From Mycobacterium sp. (GTDB lineage: Bacteria > Actinomycetota > Actinomycetes > Mycobacteriales > Mycobacteriaceae), in the NCBI GenBank assembly GCA_021732005.1, contig JAKFVT010000033.1, forward strand, positions 1 through 64,000: 64,000 bases of DNA, read 5' to 3'. Of the stretch, positions 34,761 through 44,767 are shown piece by piece. Both the position numbers and the translations under genes were made by a program. Below the pieces are notes generated by a model that ran no database searches, had not been told where the DNA came from, and was given only the letters and a program-made list of their open reading frames with translations. Positions within the stretch are counted from its first letter, which is position 1. Each line of letters opens with the position of its first letter.

Positions 34761-34811
34761 GCTCGGAGTATGTTGCAGGAATTCAGCCGCAATGAAGCGA
34801 GAGGGCCAGCC

Positions 34812-36002
34812 ATGCCGAACAGGGTGTTCGTCGTCGGGGTCGGGATGACCAAGTTCGAGAAGCCGGGCCGCCGTGAGGGGTGGGACTACCCCCAGATGGC
34901 CAACGAGTCCGGCACCAAGGCGCTGGCCGACGCCGGCATCGACTACGCCGAGGTGCAGCAGGGGTACGTCGGCTACTGCTCGGGTGACTCCACCTCCGGC
35001 CAGCGTGCGCTCTACGAGCTCGGCATGACCGGCATCCCGATCGTCAACGTCAACAACAACTGTTCGACGGGCTCGACGGCGCTGTACCTGGCCGCTCAAG
35101 CCATCCGCGGTGGCCTCGCCGACTGCACCATCGCCTTGGGCTTCGAGAAGATGCAGCCCGGCTCGCTCGGCGGTGGCGCGGAGGATCGCGAGTCGCCGCT
35201 GATGCGTCATATCGTCGCCCTCAATGAGACCGACTCGATGACGTTTCCGGTGGCGCCGTGGATGTTCGGTGCTGCCGGTCGCGAGCACATGAAGAAGTAC
35301 GGCACCACCGCCGAGCACTTCGCGAAGATCGGCTTCAAGAATCACAAGCATTCGGTGAACAATCCGTACGCGCAGTTCCAGGAGGAGTACACCCTCGACG
35401 ACATCCTGGGCGCGAAGATGATCTCCGATCCGCTGACCAAGCTGCAGTGCTCGCCCACCTCGGACGGCTCGGGCGCGGCGATCGTGGCCAGCGAGGCGTT
35501 CGTCGACAAGCACGGGCTGGCCGGTCAGGCCGTCGAGATCGTCGGGCAGGCGATGACCACCGATTTCGCGTCGACCTTCGATGGCAGCGCGGCCAACATC
35601 ATCGGGTACGACATGAATGTGCAGGCCGCACAACAGGTTTACGACCAGTCCGGTCTCGGACCGGCCGACTTCCAGGTGATCGAGCTGCACGATTGCTTCT
35701 CGGCCAACGAACTGTTGCTCTACGAGGCCCTGGGCCTGTGCGGCGAGGGCGAGGCTCCCGAGCTGATCGACAACAACGACACCACCTACGGCGGACGCTG
35801 GGTGGTGAACCCGTCGGGTGGGCTGATCTCCAAGGGACATCCGCTGGGCGCGACCGGCCTGGCACAGTGCGCCGAGCTGACCTGGCAGCTGCGCGGCACC
35901 GCGGACAAACGTCAGGTGGACAACGTCACCGCCGCGCTGCAGCACAATATCGGTCTCGGCGGGGCGGCGGTCGTCACCGCCTACCAGCGCGCGGAGCGCT
36001 GA
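34812..36002 (+). CDS. ltp1: Lipid-transfer protein/thiolase (SCP-x type)
   Basis: Thiolase-superfamily protein of 396 residues lacking the sterol carrier domain. The nucleophile-position Cys84 is in [11 protein letters not shown], the conserved HDCFSANE motif carries the second active-site region, and [10 protein letters not shown] is the histidine loop. Long stretches match Ltp1 (Rv2790c). Such proteins act as thiolases or aldolase partners in degrading sterol side chains and branched lipids. ATG 34812 gives the conserved start [19 protein letters not shown]. The 3' end overlaps the zinc-starvation operon by 29 bp. Confidence 0.9.
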   Translation: MPNRVFVVGVGMTKFEKPGRREGWDYPQMANESGTKALADAGIDYAEVQQGYVGYCSGDSTSGQRALYELGMTGIPIVNVNNNCSTGSTALYLAAQAIRGGLADCTIALGFEKMQPGSLGGGAEDRESPLMRHIVALNETDSMTFPVAPWMFGAAGREHMKKYGTTAEHFAKIGFKNHKHSVNNPYAQFQEEYTLDDILGAKMISDPLTKLQCSPTSDGSGAAIVASEAFVDKHGLAGQAVEIVGQAMTTDFASTFDGSAANIIGYDMNVQAAQQVYDQSGLGPADFQVIELHDCFSANELLLYEALGLCGEGEAPELIDNNDTTYGGRWVVNPSGGLISKGHPLGATGLAQCAELTWQLRGTADKRQVDNVTAALQHNIGLGGAAVVTAYQRAER

Positions 36003-36237
36003 GGTCGATCCACCGCGCAGGACCGACCGGCGAGCGGTCAGGACGGCACGGTTGGAGCATGGCGACCGCACCCTCGCCGCGGCGCACCTGACAGCCGTCT
36101 GGGCCGAGCAGGCAGGGCGTGGACACCAGCATCCCGCCCGAGCTTTCCCGCACCATGGTCCGCAGCGCGTCGAACACCGACGTGTCCGGCGGAGCACAAC
36201 CGGCGCAGACGACAACAGTGAACGGCGACGACGTCAT
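35974..36237 (-). CDS. Cysteine-rich 87-residue protein, last gene of the Zur-controlled ribosomal operon
   Basis: Not a named family that I can identify with certainty. ATG 36237 overlaps the rpsR2 stop in an ATGA junction, showing translational coupling to the zinc-independent ribosomal proteins. Cysteines lie at 11, 14, 42, 49 and 64 ([28 protein letters not shown]); the CxxC near the N-terminus and later cysteines resemble thioredoxin-like [2Fe-2S] ferredoxins or a metal-binding fold. A metal-rich protein in an operon whose other members have shed metal-binding cysteines is notable. It could store, sense or deliver zinc or iron, or assist ribosome remodelling. The frame overlaps the ltp1 3' end by 29 bp. 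Confidence 0.66.
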   Translation of the reverse strand: MTSSPFTVVVCAGCAPPDTSVFDALRTMVRESSGGMLVSTPCLLGPDGCQVRRGEGAVAMLQPCRPDRSPVGPARWIDLSAPRAGRR

Positions 36238-36482
36238 TTCGACCCCGGGTACGGCAACAACGCCATCTCCCTGGCGTTCTCGATCGCGGTCGCGACTTGA
36301 CGCTGCTGGCGCACCGTGAGGCCGGTGACCCTGCGCGAGCGGATCTTTCCGCGTTCGGAGATGAACACCCGCAAGGTGGCGGTGTCCTTGTAGTCGACCT
36401 CGCGCAGTCCCATCCCGGTGAGGGTGTTGCGGCGGGGCTTGACCTCCGCGGCCGGGCGCCGGTTCCGAGTTTTGGCCTTCAC
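36234..36482 (-). CDS. rpsR2: 30S ribosomal protein S18, zinc-independent paralogue
   Basis: An 82-residue S18 paralogue with the family core ([29 protein letters not shown], split by a turn) and no cysteine, replacing the zinc-binding S18 under zinc starvation. ATG 36482 overlaps the rpsN2 stop by 4 bp, and its stop overlaps the next gene by 4 bp. It is the fourth gene of the operon led by rpmB2 and should be de-repressed with it when Zur loses zinc. Confidence 0.93.
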   Translation of the reverse strand: MKAKTRNRRPAAEVKPRRNTLTGMGLREVDYKDTATLRVFISERGKIRSRRVTGLTVRQQRQVATAIENAREMALLPYPGSK

Positions 36483-36784
36483 CAGCTCGCCTTCCGCACG
36501 CCGGGAAGCTCACCTCGGTGGGCGAGCTCACGCAGCCGGACCCGCGACAACCCGAACTTCCGCAGATGTCCGCGAGGACGGCCGTCGACGGTGTCGCGGT
36601 TGCGCACCCGCACCGCGCTGGCATCTCGGGGCTGGCGCGCCAATTCCTGCTGCGCCTGCAGTTTCTGCCCGGCCGTGTTCTGCGGCGAACGGATGATGCG
36701 CTTGAGTTCGCCGCGCCGTTCGGCGTAGCGGGCGACGATCTCGAAGCGCTGGTTGTTCCTGACGATCTTGGATCGCTTGGCCAC
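36479..36784 (-). CDS. rpsN2: 30S ribosomal protein S14, zinc-independent paralogue
   Basis: The long (101-residue) form of S14, starting [13 protein letters not shown] and ending LPGVRKASW. It contains [19 protein letters not shown] but no CxxC motifs, unlike the short zinc-binding S14. It starts 1 bp after rpmG ends and overlaps rpsR2 by 4 bp. Confidence 0.94.
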   Translation of the reverse strand: MAKRSKIVRNNQRFEIVARYAERRGELKRIIRSPQNTAGQKLQAQQELARQPRDASAVRVRNRDTVDGRPRGHLRKFGLSRVRLRELAHRGELPGVRKASW

Positions 36785-36785
36785 G

Positions 36786-36950
36786 TCAGCGCTCCTCTCG
36801 GAACTCGACGTGGCGCCGGATCACGGGATCGTATTTCCGCAACACCATCCGATCGGGATCGTTGCGGCGGTTCTTCTTGGTGACGTAGGTATACCCGGTG
36901 CCGGCAGTCGACCGTAGCTTCACGGTGGGCCGGATCTCGTTGCGTGCCAT
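36786..36950 (-). CDS. rpmG: 50S ribosomal protein L33, zinc-independent paralogue
   Basis: A 54-residue L33 ([20 protein letters not shown] and the [18 protein letters not shown] core) without the two CxxC motifs of the zinc form. Its ATG shares a base with the rpmB2 stop codon (TGATG), so the two are translationally coupled. Confidence 0.93.
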   Translation of the reverse strand: MARNEIRPTVKLRSTAGTGYTYVTKKNRRNDPDRMVLRKYDPVIRRHVEFREER

Positions 36951-37186
36951 CAGATTTTCTGTCCTTCCCGGCGCAAGCGCGCCACCACGGCTTCGATCCC
37001 GTCGCGGTCGATGACCTTGATGCCCTTGGCGCTGACCCGAAGGCGGACGCGCCGCCCCTCGGAGGGCACGTAGTAGGTCTTGGTCTGGATGTTCGGCGAC
37101 CAGCGCCGACTGGTGCGCCGATGCGAGTGCGATACCGAATTGCCGAAACCCGGTGAGCGCCCGGTGACTTGGCATCGTGCGGACAT
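36950..37186 (-). CDS. rpmB2: 50S ribosomal protein L28, zinc-independent paralogue
   Basis: A 78-residue L28 starting [16 protein letters not shown] with the conserved [15 protein letters not shown]. Only one cysteine remains, so the zinc ribbon is lost. ATG 37186 is preferred over an in-frame TTG because AGGAGGG lies 6 nt upstream. It is the first gene of the five-gene operon; a Zur box sits about 30 bp upstream of its start. Confidence 0.93.
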   Translation of the reverse strand: MSARCQVTGRSPGFGNSVSHSHRRTSRRWSPNIQTKTYYVPSEGRRVRLRVSAKGIKVIDRDGIEAVVARLRREGQKI

Positions 37187-37216
37187 CGACAACCCTCCTG
37201 CGGCCGTTCATGCTAT

Positions 37217-37231
37217 TGAAAATGATTTTCG
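37217..37231 (-). promoter_or_regulatory. Zur box for the rpmB2 operon
   Basis: TGAAAATGATTTTCG is a near-perfect match to the mycobacterial Zur palindrome (TGAAAATNATTTTCA). It lies about 30 bp upstream of rpmB2. Zinc-loaded Zur binding here would shut off the alternative ribosomal proteins. Confidence 0.88.
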
Positions 37232-37271
37232 ACAAGTGCCGTCTCGCACTGTAGCGTGTCGCAGCAGTTAA

Positions 37272-37286
37272 TGGAAATCGTTTTCA
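37272..37286 (+). promoter_or_regulatory. Zur box for the CobW-like/rpmE2 operon
   Basis: TGGAAATCGTTTTCA matches the same palindrome with few changes and ends 14 bp before the GTG start at 37301. With the box at 37217 it gives each divergent operon its own Zur site. Confidence 0.85.
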
Positions 37287-37300
37287 ATACGGGAGGTGCG

Positions 37301-38509
37301 GTGCGAACCCCGGTACTGCTCGTCGCAGGTCACGGTGACAGCGACGCCGTGACCAGAACACTGCTGCGGCAGGAGGGAACTCTGGTCGTGCGGCACCACT
37401 TCGACGGCCATGTGGTGCACCGAGTTCTGACCACCGTCCAGAACGGCGTTCCCACCTCCGCCGGCTACGTCCTGGAACTGGAACACGACTGCCTGTCGTG
37501 CACGGTGCGCAACGACCTGCTCCTGCTGCTGCGCAGATTGCATCGCCGCGCCGATGTGGAGCGGATCGTCGTACACCTGGAGCCCACCCTGGAGCCCGAA
37601 CCGGTCTGCTGGGCCATCAACCACATCCGCACCCGCCTCGGTCCCGGCTACCTCGATGGACCCGCGTCGCGCGACGTCGAAATCACCGGCGTCATAACCT
37701 GTTTGGATTCACCGACCTGGCTCGCCCAGGCGCTGTGCGACGACGATCTGGACGACGGGCGCACCGTGGCCCAGGTGGTGGTCGGCCACAGCGAGTTCGC
37801 CGACGTGATCGTGGCGCCGAGAGTGGACCGCACCACCGTGGCCGTTCTGCGTCGGTTGGCGCCTCGTGCGTGGATCATCCAACTGCCCGCTCACGTCGAG
37901 GAAGCAGTGGCGAACCTGGAGTTTGGCGCGCGTCGTGGCCGCAGTGACGATCCGCACGGACCGCTGCTGGACGGTGAGCCACCACTGGACCCCGACGGAC
38001 ATGTCAGCATCGTCGAGTTCGCCGCCGACCGCCCGTTTCACCCTGAGCGCCTTCACGATGCGCTCGATGTCCTGCTGACCGGCGTGGTGCGCACCCGTGG
38101 ACGAATCTGGTTGGCCAATGAGCCAGACAACGTGATGTATCTGGAGTCCGCCGGTGGTGGCCTGCGCGTGAGCTCAGGCGGAAAGTGGCTCGCGGCAATG
38201 AGTGATTCGGAGGTCGCCTACGTCGAATCGGAGCGCCGGGTCATGGCAAGCCTGACATGGGACGACCGATACGGCGATCGCCGAACGTCGATGACCGTTC
38301 TGGTCTGCGGGGCGGAACGCCTCGAGATCGAGGACGCGCTGCGGCAGGCGTTGGTCACCGACGATGAGATGCAAAGGCCCGAAAGCTGGGCCGACTACCC
38401 CGACCCGTTCGGTCACTGGCACGATGAGCCGTGTGGCGACTCGGCCGGGCACAGCGAATTGTCCAGGCCCACAACCGGGCCCACAACCAACCACGGAGAA
38501 GACCGATGA
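37301..38509 (+). CDS. CobW-like protein with degenerate P-loop, Zur-controlled
   Basis: A 402-residue protein of the CobW/YciC family. The Walker A position reads GHGDSDAVT instead of GxxGxGKT, so GTP hydrolysis is doubtful. The usual CxCC zinc motif is reduced to CLSC (in [13 protein letters not shown]). A CobW C-terminal domain begins near residue 245 ([14 protein letters not shown]) and includes [14 protein letters not shown] 37301 is chosen since GGGAGG precedes it and the Zur box lies just upstream. It is coupled to rpmE2 by an ATGA overlap. Mycobacteria use a factor from a zinc-starvation locus of this kind (Mrf) to recruit the hibernation factor Mpy; this protein is a candidate orthologue, but that is inference. 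Confidence 0.82.
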   Translation: MRTPVLLVAGHGDSDAVTRTLLRQEGTLVVRHHFDGHVVHRVLTTVQNGVPTSAGYVLELEHDCLSCTVRNDLLLLLRRLHRRADVERIVVHLEPTLEPEPVCWAINHIRTRLGPGYLDGPASRDVEITGVITCLDSPTWLAQALCDDDLDDGRTVAQVVVGHSEFADVIVAPRVDRTTVAVLRRLAPRAWIIQLPAHVEEAVANLEFGARRGRSDDPHGPLLDGEPPLDPDGHVSIVEFAADRPFHPERLHDALDVLLTGVVRTRGRIWLANEPDNVMYLESAGGGLRVSSGGKWLAAMSDSEVAYVESERRVMASLTWDDRYGDRRTSMTVLVCGAERLEIEDALRQALVTDDEMQRPESWADYPDPFGHWHDEPCGDSAGHSELSRPTTGPTTNHGEDR

Positions 38510-38755
38510 AACCCGGTATCCACCCCGACTACCGCCCAGTGGTCTTCCAGGACGCCACGACCGGCACGACGTTCCTGACCCGTTCCACGATCACGACGTC
38601 ACGCACGATCGACGTGGAGACAGCCGATGGCGTGCGCACCTACCCGCTCGTGGTCGCGGAGGTGACCTCGGAGTCGCATCCGTTCTGGACCGGTGAGCGC
38701 CGGATCATGGACGCGGCGGGTCAGGTCGAGAAGTTCCGTCGCCGGTACGGCCGCA

Positions 38756-38772
<17 letters not shown>
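38506..38772 (+). CDS. rpmE2: 50S ribosomal protein L31 type B, zinc-independent
   Basis: An 88-residue type B L31 ([20 protein letters not shown], then [20 protein letters not shown]) without cysteines. Its ATG overlaps the CobW-like gene stop by 4 bp. This completes the set of alternative ribosomal proteins at the locus. Its 3' end overlaps convergent fadD14 by 17 bp. Confidence 0.95.
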
Positions 38773-40384
<1,612 letters not shown>

Positions 40385-40430
40385 AGGCCCGAATGTATCG
40401 CGGCGAGCAACGCGGCAGGTCCGGGATCGG

Positions 40431-41453
40431 TTACCCGGTCAGTGCCACCGGCACCCGGCGGCGCGCCGGCCACCGCAAAGCCAACGGACGACGGCGCCGC
40501 GGGCGGCGCGCGGCCGGCGATCGGAGCAGCTCGAGCTCGACGGGGTCGAGTTCATCGTCGGCCAGGTCCGGGGTATCCCGGTACACCCGTTGCAGCGCCC
40601 GGCCGAGTTCGGCACCGAGCAGCTGGCGCACCATGTCGGCGCCCTGCCGCGGGTGAGCCAACATCCACGAATGGTGCGCGCCCGGCACCCGGTAGAGGGC
40701 CGCGTCGGCCCGCTCGGCCATGTCGTAGGCGTTCTCGAAGGGCACGACGCCGTCCTTCTCGCCGTGTACGACGATCGTGGGCACGCCGTTGGCGCGCATG
40801 GCGACCAGCTTCTCCGCGAAGTCGCCGGACCCCAGCAGCGCCCGCAGGGAGCCGGTCAACCCGAGCGGCGCACGCGCATTACGAGCCAGTGCACCCGCCA
40901 TCACCCGCAGATAGCCGGCAAGTTCACCGAGTGGGAGCCGCCTCGGGTCGCCCTGCGCGTCGACGGCGACGGCCAGTAGTCGCTCGGCGACCGCGCGGGG
41001 CGAGCGGTGCCCGGGCGAGATCGACTCGTCGAACGGCGCGCCCGCGGCGGCGTTGAGCAACACCGCCGCCAGTACTCGCTCGGGCGCGCGGGCCGCCAGG
41101 TCGACGATCATCCGTCCGCCCATGGAGTGGCCGAGGAACACCGCTTTACCGATGCCCAACGCATCCAGGGCGCGCAGCGTCAGATCGACGCGGCCTTCCA
41201 GCGTCGCCCCGGCACGCAGCGTCGGCGTCCCTCCGTGGCCGGCGGCGTCGAGGGCGATCACGGTGAATCCCAGCGCCCCCAGGCGACTCAGCAGCCGCAG
41301 ATAGGCCCGCGCGTTGAGGCCGTAGCCGTGCAGGAACACCAGCGGAACGCCGCGGCCCCCGGTCGAGACGCCGACCCGATGACCGTCGTCAAGGCACAGC
41401 ACGTCGTGGCTCAGCCGCACCCGGGTTCCGGACGGCAGTTGTGTGGTGGTCAC
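40431..41453 (-). CDS. Alpha/beta hydrolase
   Basis: A 340-residue alpha/beta hydrolase. The oxyanion strand is [13 protein letters not shown], the nucleophile elbow is LGHSMGGRM, the acid is in [12 protein letters not shown] and the catalytic His is in [14 protein letters not shown] 41453 gives the expected start; the longer frame would extend into the divergent promoter region and over the next gene. A basic, Arg-rich tail ([12 protein letters not shown]) ends the protein. Substrate unknown; the fold covers esterases, epoxide hydrolases and haloperoxidase-like enzymes. Confidence 0.83.
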   Translation of the reverse strand: MTTTQLPSGTRVRLSHDVLCLDDGHRVGVSTGGRGVPLVFLHGYGLNARAYLRLLSRLGALGFTVIALDAAGHGGTPTLRAGATLEGRVDLTLRALDALGIGKAVFLGHSMGGRMIVDLAARAPERVLAAVLLNAAAGAPFDESISPGHRSPRAVAERLLAVAVDAQGDPRRLPLGELAGYLRVMAGALARNARAPLGLTGSLRALLGSGDFAEKLVAMRANGVPTIVVHGEKDGVVPFENAYDMAERADAALYRVPGAHHSWMLAHPRQGADMVRQLLGAELGRALQRVYRDTPDLADDELDPVELELLRSPAARRPRRRRPLALRWPARRRVPVALTG

Positions 41454-41549
41454 CGGGCGAGGGTTCACCCCAGATCGGCTTGGCACACTGTGTCGTTGGC
41501 GACTGCTCGGCGCGGGTGTGAGCAACTCCCCCCATGCCATGCTGGCCCG

Positions 41550-41882
41550 ATGGTTGTGCTGAAATCGGTGGCCCTGTTCCTGGCTGCGGCGCTGCTGGAG
41601 ATCGGCGGTGCCTGGCTGGTGTGGCAGGGCATCCGCGAACATCGCGGCTGGATTTGGGTCGGCTTCGGTGTAATTGCTTTGGGGGCTTACGGTTTCGTCG
41701 CGACGCTGCAGCCCGATGCGCACTTCGGCCGGATCCTGGCCGCGTATGGCGGGGTGTTCATCGCGGGTTCACTGCTGTGGGGCATGGCGGCTGACGGGTT
41801 CCGCCCGGACCGCTGGGATGTGACCGGTTCGGTGATCTGCCTGGTGGGGGTGGCACTGCTCATGTACGGGCCACGGGTCTGA
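41550..41882 (+). CDS. UPF0060 membrane protein (YnfA family)
   Basis: A 110-residue membrane protein with four helices. The N-terminal [18 protein letters not shown] and the C-terminal [23 protein letters not shown] are the signature of UPF0060/YnfA (Rv2639c-like), a small-multidrug-resistance-related family of unproven transport role. It ends 7 bp before a strong bidirectional hairpin. Confidence 0.9.
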   Translation: MVVLKSVALFLAAALLEIGGAWLVWQGIREHRGWIWVGFGVIALGAYGFVATLQPDAHFGRILAAYGGVFIAGSLLWGMAADGFRPDRWDVTGSVICLVGVALLMYGPRV

Positions 41883-41889
41883 AAAGACT

Positions 41890-41920
41890 AGAACCCGGCC
41901 GGAATCACCGGCCGGGTTCT
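41890..41920. terminator. Bidirectional hairpin terminator
   Basis: AGAACCCGGCCGG (41890-41902) pairs perfectly with CCGGCCGGGTTCT (41908-41920) around a 5-nt loop, in the short gap between the convergent UPF0060 and CsbD genes. Confidence 0.88.
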
Positions 41921-41930
41921 CGCACCTCAT

Positions 41931-42164
41931 CTACTGGTGCGACTCTTGTCGCTTCTCTTGGGCCTTCGCCTCGCCGCGCGCCTTCTCGGCCTCGGCTTCC
42001 TTGGCCGCAGCGTCACGCTGAGCCTCGGCCTTGTCCTGCTGGGCCTTGCCCTCTTCGGTGAGGTCGCCGCGGCCGGTGACGGTACCGACGGCTTCCTTGG
42101 CCTTGCCCTTGACGTCTTCAACGACGCCCTTGATGCCCTCTTCGGGTCCGCTGTTACCTGCCAT
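41931..42164 (-). CDS. CsbD-like stress protein
   Basis: A 77-residue, highly charged, helical protein. The KGVVEDVKGKAKEAVG segment and the downstream Ala/Lys/Glu heptad-like tail are typical of CsbD proteins, which are general-stress (sigma-B/sigma-F) induced in Gram-positives. CCAAGGAGGACC precedes ATG 42164, which fixes the start against the long open frame to 42515. The 253-bp region upstream (42165-42417), shared with the secreted protein at 42418, holds no other gene. Confidence 0.86.
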   Translation of the reverse strand: MAGNSGPEEGIKGVVEDVKGKAKEAVGTVTGRGDLTEEGKAQQDKAEAQRDAAAKEAEAEKARGEAKAQEKRQESHQ

Positions 42165-42417
42165 GGGTCCTCCTTGGCGTCTGTTCCTGCAGTGCAGGAT
42201 GAGGCGCATGCGCACCGTGCATCCCATTGATCGGGCGATTTCTCTCGCAGCGCCAGTCGTTTTCGACCGTGCAACCGCACATCGGCCCGCAGGTTCGGGG
42301 TTCCCGACCCTGCCCCGGCTAAACAACTGCAGGCGAATCTGCAGGAACGGGAACGTTTTCGTCGGCAACGACGATGTACCTGGAGGATCATTGGGCGGGA
42401 AAAGAGGAGGCGCGATC

Positions 42418-42732
42418 ATGCGGACCGCATATGCGCTCGCCGCGGTGGCGGCCGCGGGTGGCATCGTCGCCGGGCCGGCCGCAACGGCATGGGCCGACAG
42501 TTCGGCGCAGGCCACGATCAGTCAGCTGCAGAGTCAGGGTTACACGGTGAACATCGACCGCATCGGTACCGGTCCGATGTCGAAGTGCGTGGTCACGAAT
42601 GTGCGCAATCCCCAGACCGTCACACAGTGGGTGCCCTACACCGGACCGGGGCGTGGCAACAATCGCACCATCCTGGTGCCGGTAGTCACCAGCCAGACGA
42701 TCTCGGTGTCACTGGACTGCAGCGCTCACTAG
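42418..42732 (+). CDS. Small secreted protein
   Basis: A 104-residue protein with a Sec signal (ALAAVAAAGGIVAGPAATAWA, cleavage near residue 26) and a mature domain with two cysteines (SKCVVTN and LDCSAH), probably disulfide-bonded. GAGGAGG lies 7 nt before ATG 42418. The segment QGYTVNIDRIGTGP is reminiscent of the tiny secreted protein at 13042. Family of unknown function, common in mycobacteria. It overlaps the convergent gene by 4 bp. Confidence 0.8.
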   Translation: MRTAYALAAVAAAGGIVAGPAATAWADSSAQATISQLQSQGYTVNIDRIGTGPMSKCVVTNVRNPQTVTQWVPYTGPGRGNNRTILVPVVTSQTISVSLDCSAH

Positions 42733-43115
42733 TCCAAGTCCACGCGGATGGTGAGCAGGTTGTCTCCCATCGCACGTACCGCCGCACTGTTCATCCGCGG
42801 AAGCTCGGCCAGTCGCGCCCGCGCGTCGTCGTCAGGCAAGACCACGGCGGTTCCGCTGTGCCAGCGACCGCGGACGCGGACCCTTACCCGCGGGTTGGCC
42901 GCGATGTTGCGGACGTATTGGGATCGATCGCCGAATTCCGACACCAGCCAGAACGTGTGGCCCTCGAGCCGACCGCCGATCGGGGTGGTCCGCGGTTGGC
43001 CGGACTTTCGCCCGGTCGTCTCCAGCAGAGTCTGTATCGGGACCAGTCGCATCAGTGGGTTGGCGACCCGGCGCTGGACGAAGTTGACGACGCGCTGCCG
43101 TGGAGTCGAGGTCAT
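42729..43115 (-). CDS. F420-dependent (deazaflavin) nitroreductase-family oxidoreductase
   Basis: A 128-residue split-barrel protein of the DUF385/Ddn family. Features are LLETTGRKSGQPRTTPI (F420-phosphate contact region), FWLVSEFGDRSQYVRNIAANPRV in two adjoining blocks, and WHSGTAV. Homologues use F420H2 to reduce quinones and nitro compounds. It overlaps the convergent secreted-protein gene by 4 bp, and the Rv1057-like gene ends 21 bp upstream. Confidence 0.9.
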   Translation of the reverse strand: MTSTPRQRVVNFVQRRVANPLMRLVPIQTLLETTGRKSGQPRTTPIGGRLEGHTFWLVSEFGDRSQYVRNIAANPRVRVRVRGRWHSGTAVVLPDDDARARLAELPRMNSAAVRAMGDNLLTIRVDLD

Positions 43116-43136
43116 GACTCCATCGTGGCAGCCCGG

Positions 43137-44276
43137 TCAGGAAGCCGCGACGGCCAACTGCGGCTGCTGCACTGCCGGATCCAGCCGAACGGCGGTGATC
43201 GCACCGGCGTAGTCTGCCGCGTACAACCGGTTCCGCACCGGGTCGACGGCCAGGCAGGACAGCCGCGGGCCGATGACGACGCTGTCGACGATCTCGGTGG
43301 TCGCGGTACACATCACCGCGATCTCGTCACGGTCGACGATGTAGGCGCACGCACCGCCGCGGCTGAGCACCAGCTGCGTCGGGACACCGCCCATGTCGAT
43401 GGTGTCGGTGACCCGAGCACCGGCGACGTCGATGACATGGATGACGCCACCGAGTTCGGCGTCCCATCCGGTGGCAAAAACGGTGCGGCCGTTGGGCACT
43501 ACTGCGATGTCACCGATCGAGCCGTCGATGGACACGCCGGCCTTGACCGCGCGCGCCCTGGTGTCGATGATCGCCAGCATGCCGCCCGTCGGGGTGGTCA
43601 GCGCGGCGAACAAACGCGTGCCGTCGGCGTTGAGCCGAACCGTCTCGATGGACGCGCCGGGCGCGGCAGGGATGGCGATGCTGCTGACGGAGCCGGATTC
43701 GATGTCGATGACCGCGATGTCGACATCGTCCTCGCCGGTCCTGCCGACGTAGAGGACATCGCCGGCCGGGCTGACGGCCAGGCCGGACAGGGTCATGTCG
43801 AACGTCTTAGCCGCGAGCGGTGTCGCGGTGCGGGTGTCGACGGCGACGACGGCGTCCTCGGCGTTGGAGGCTGCACTGACGTAGGCGCGGTCACCGACGA
43901 TGACGGCCGCGTACGGCTCGCTGAGCCCGTCGATGGTCGCGGTGACCGACAGCGTCGAGGTGTCGATGACGCACACCACGTCGGCGCCGTAGTGGGCGGT
44001 GACGAGATGACGGCCATCGGGGCTGACGGCGATGTCGCTGACGGGTCCGTGCCCGACGGCGAGGGCGCGGGCCACGGTCATCACCGGCGCTGCGATCGGC
44101 TCGGTCAGCGGCTCCAATCCGGCGCCGCCCAGCAGCTGCGGCAGCAGGTCGCTGATCGGGGCGCGCCGGATCGACGGCAGCGATGACAGCCACAACGAGC
44201 GCTCTGCGGCGACCCGCTCAGCCACCGCGACACCGGTGACATTGGACCCTTCCGTAACTCCCGTTGTGTTTGCCAT
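43137..44276 (-). CDS. YVTN/Rv1057-type beta-propeller protein
   Basis: A 379-residue beta-propeller made of YVTN-type repeats (blade motifs such as AVSPDGRHLVTAHYG, AVSPAGDVLYVGRTG, VVPNGRTVFATGW). Size and position next to fadD14 and the DUF427 gene identify it as the Rv1057 counterpart, a stress-responsive propeller known to be controlled by MprAB and TrcRS in M. tuberculosis. No signal peptide is evident. ATG 44276 is set by GGAGG 9 nt upstream. It is preceded by a long non-coding region with palindromes. Confidence 0.86.
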   Translation of the reverse strand: MANTTGVTEGSNVTGVAVAERVAAERSLWLSSLPSIRRAPISDLLPQLLGGAGLEPLTEPIAAPVMTVARALAVGHGPVSDIAVSPDGRHLVTAHYGADVVCVIDTSTLSVTATIDGLSEPYAAVIVGDRAYVSAASNAEDAVVAVDTRTATPLAAKTFDMTLSGLAVSPAGDVLYVGRTGEDDVDIAVIDIESGSVSSIAIPAAPGASIETVRLNADGTRLFAALTTPTGGMLAIIDTRARAVKAGVSIDGSIGDIAVVPNGRTVFATGWDAELGGVIHVIDVAGARVTDTIDMGGVPTQLVLSRGGACAYIVDRDEIAVMCTATTEIVDSVVIGPRLSCLAVDPVRNRLYAADYAGAITAVRLDPAVQQPQLAVAAS

Positions 44277-44333
44277 GATCTCGTACCTCCGGCGGCCTGG
44301 ACTGCGCCGCACATTGTCTTTAGTCGTTTTCGC

Positions 44334-44349
44334 GTTACCTGCCGGTAAC
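44334..44349. promoter_or_regulatory. Palindrome upstream of the Rv1057-like gene
   Basis: GTTACC-TGCC-GGTAAC, 58 bp upstream of the start codon; perfect 6-bp arms. Candidate operator; regulator unknown. Confidence 0.45.
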
Positions 44350-44626
44350 CGCCTTCGTCGAGTGTAGCGAGTCAATTCACGGAGAATTCGCGGCTTTTCA
44401 GAACCCATTACCAAGCACCCCGAAGATCTCAGCAAGTGCTAAGGCAAGGATCGTTATCATTTTGTTGCAAAGGCTTCGCGGCCGCTCAGAAAGGTGCTCT
44501 GACGTGCCTATTCATGAGTATTCAAGATCACAAACGAATGAATGCATCGAACCGCGCCCTTAGATTTTCTCACCGGCACCAAGCCGAAAGAGGCACAAAT
44601 CACAATGCCTCAGCCGCGTCTAAATT

Positions 44627-44645
44627 CTTAAGGAAAGTCCTTAAG
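44627..44645. promoter_or_regulatory. AT-rich palindrome between the propeller and MpaB-like genes
   Basis: CTTAAGGA-AAG-TCCTTAAG, perfect 8-bp arms with a 3-nt spacer, in the AT-rich stretch. Could be an operator or a transcript hairpin. Confidence 0.4.
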
Positions 44646-44767
44646 TTATTGACGCGCCCGGAGCCCCACCGGGGCCGGATGCGACCCCTCGACGATCTAG
44701 ATCTCGAACGTGTTCGCTGATCGGCACGCTTAGCGAGTGAGTCTCAGCAATTCGCCAGTGGCCCAGA

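Larger units (their letters stand above)
44277..44767. other. Non-coding region upstream of the Rv1057-like gene
   Basis: About 490 bp, visibly AT-richer than its surroundings between 44400 and 44660, without a convincing gene. It contains two palindromes (44334-44349 and 44627-44645). In the orthologous region of M. tuberculosis the propeller gene has several regulator sites, so this is probably a complex promoter. A 94-codon open frame on the plus strand (44436-44720) has no ribosome site and atypical composition and was not called. Confidence 0.6.

Noticed and set aside
44436-44720. 94-codon open frame on the plus strand
   Set aside because: No ribosome site, atypical composition and it spans the CTTAAGGA palindrome; treated as non-coding.
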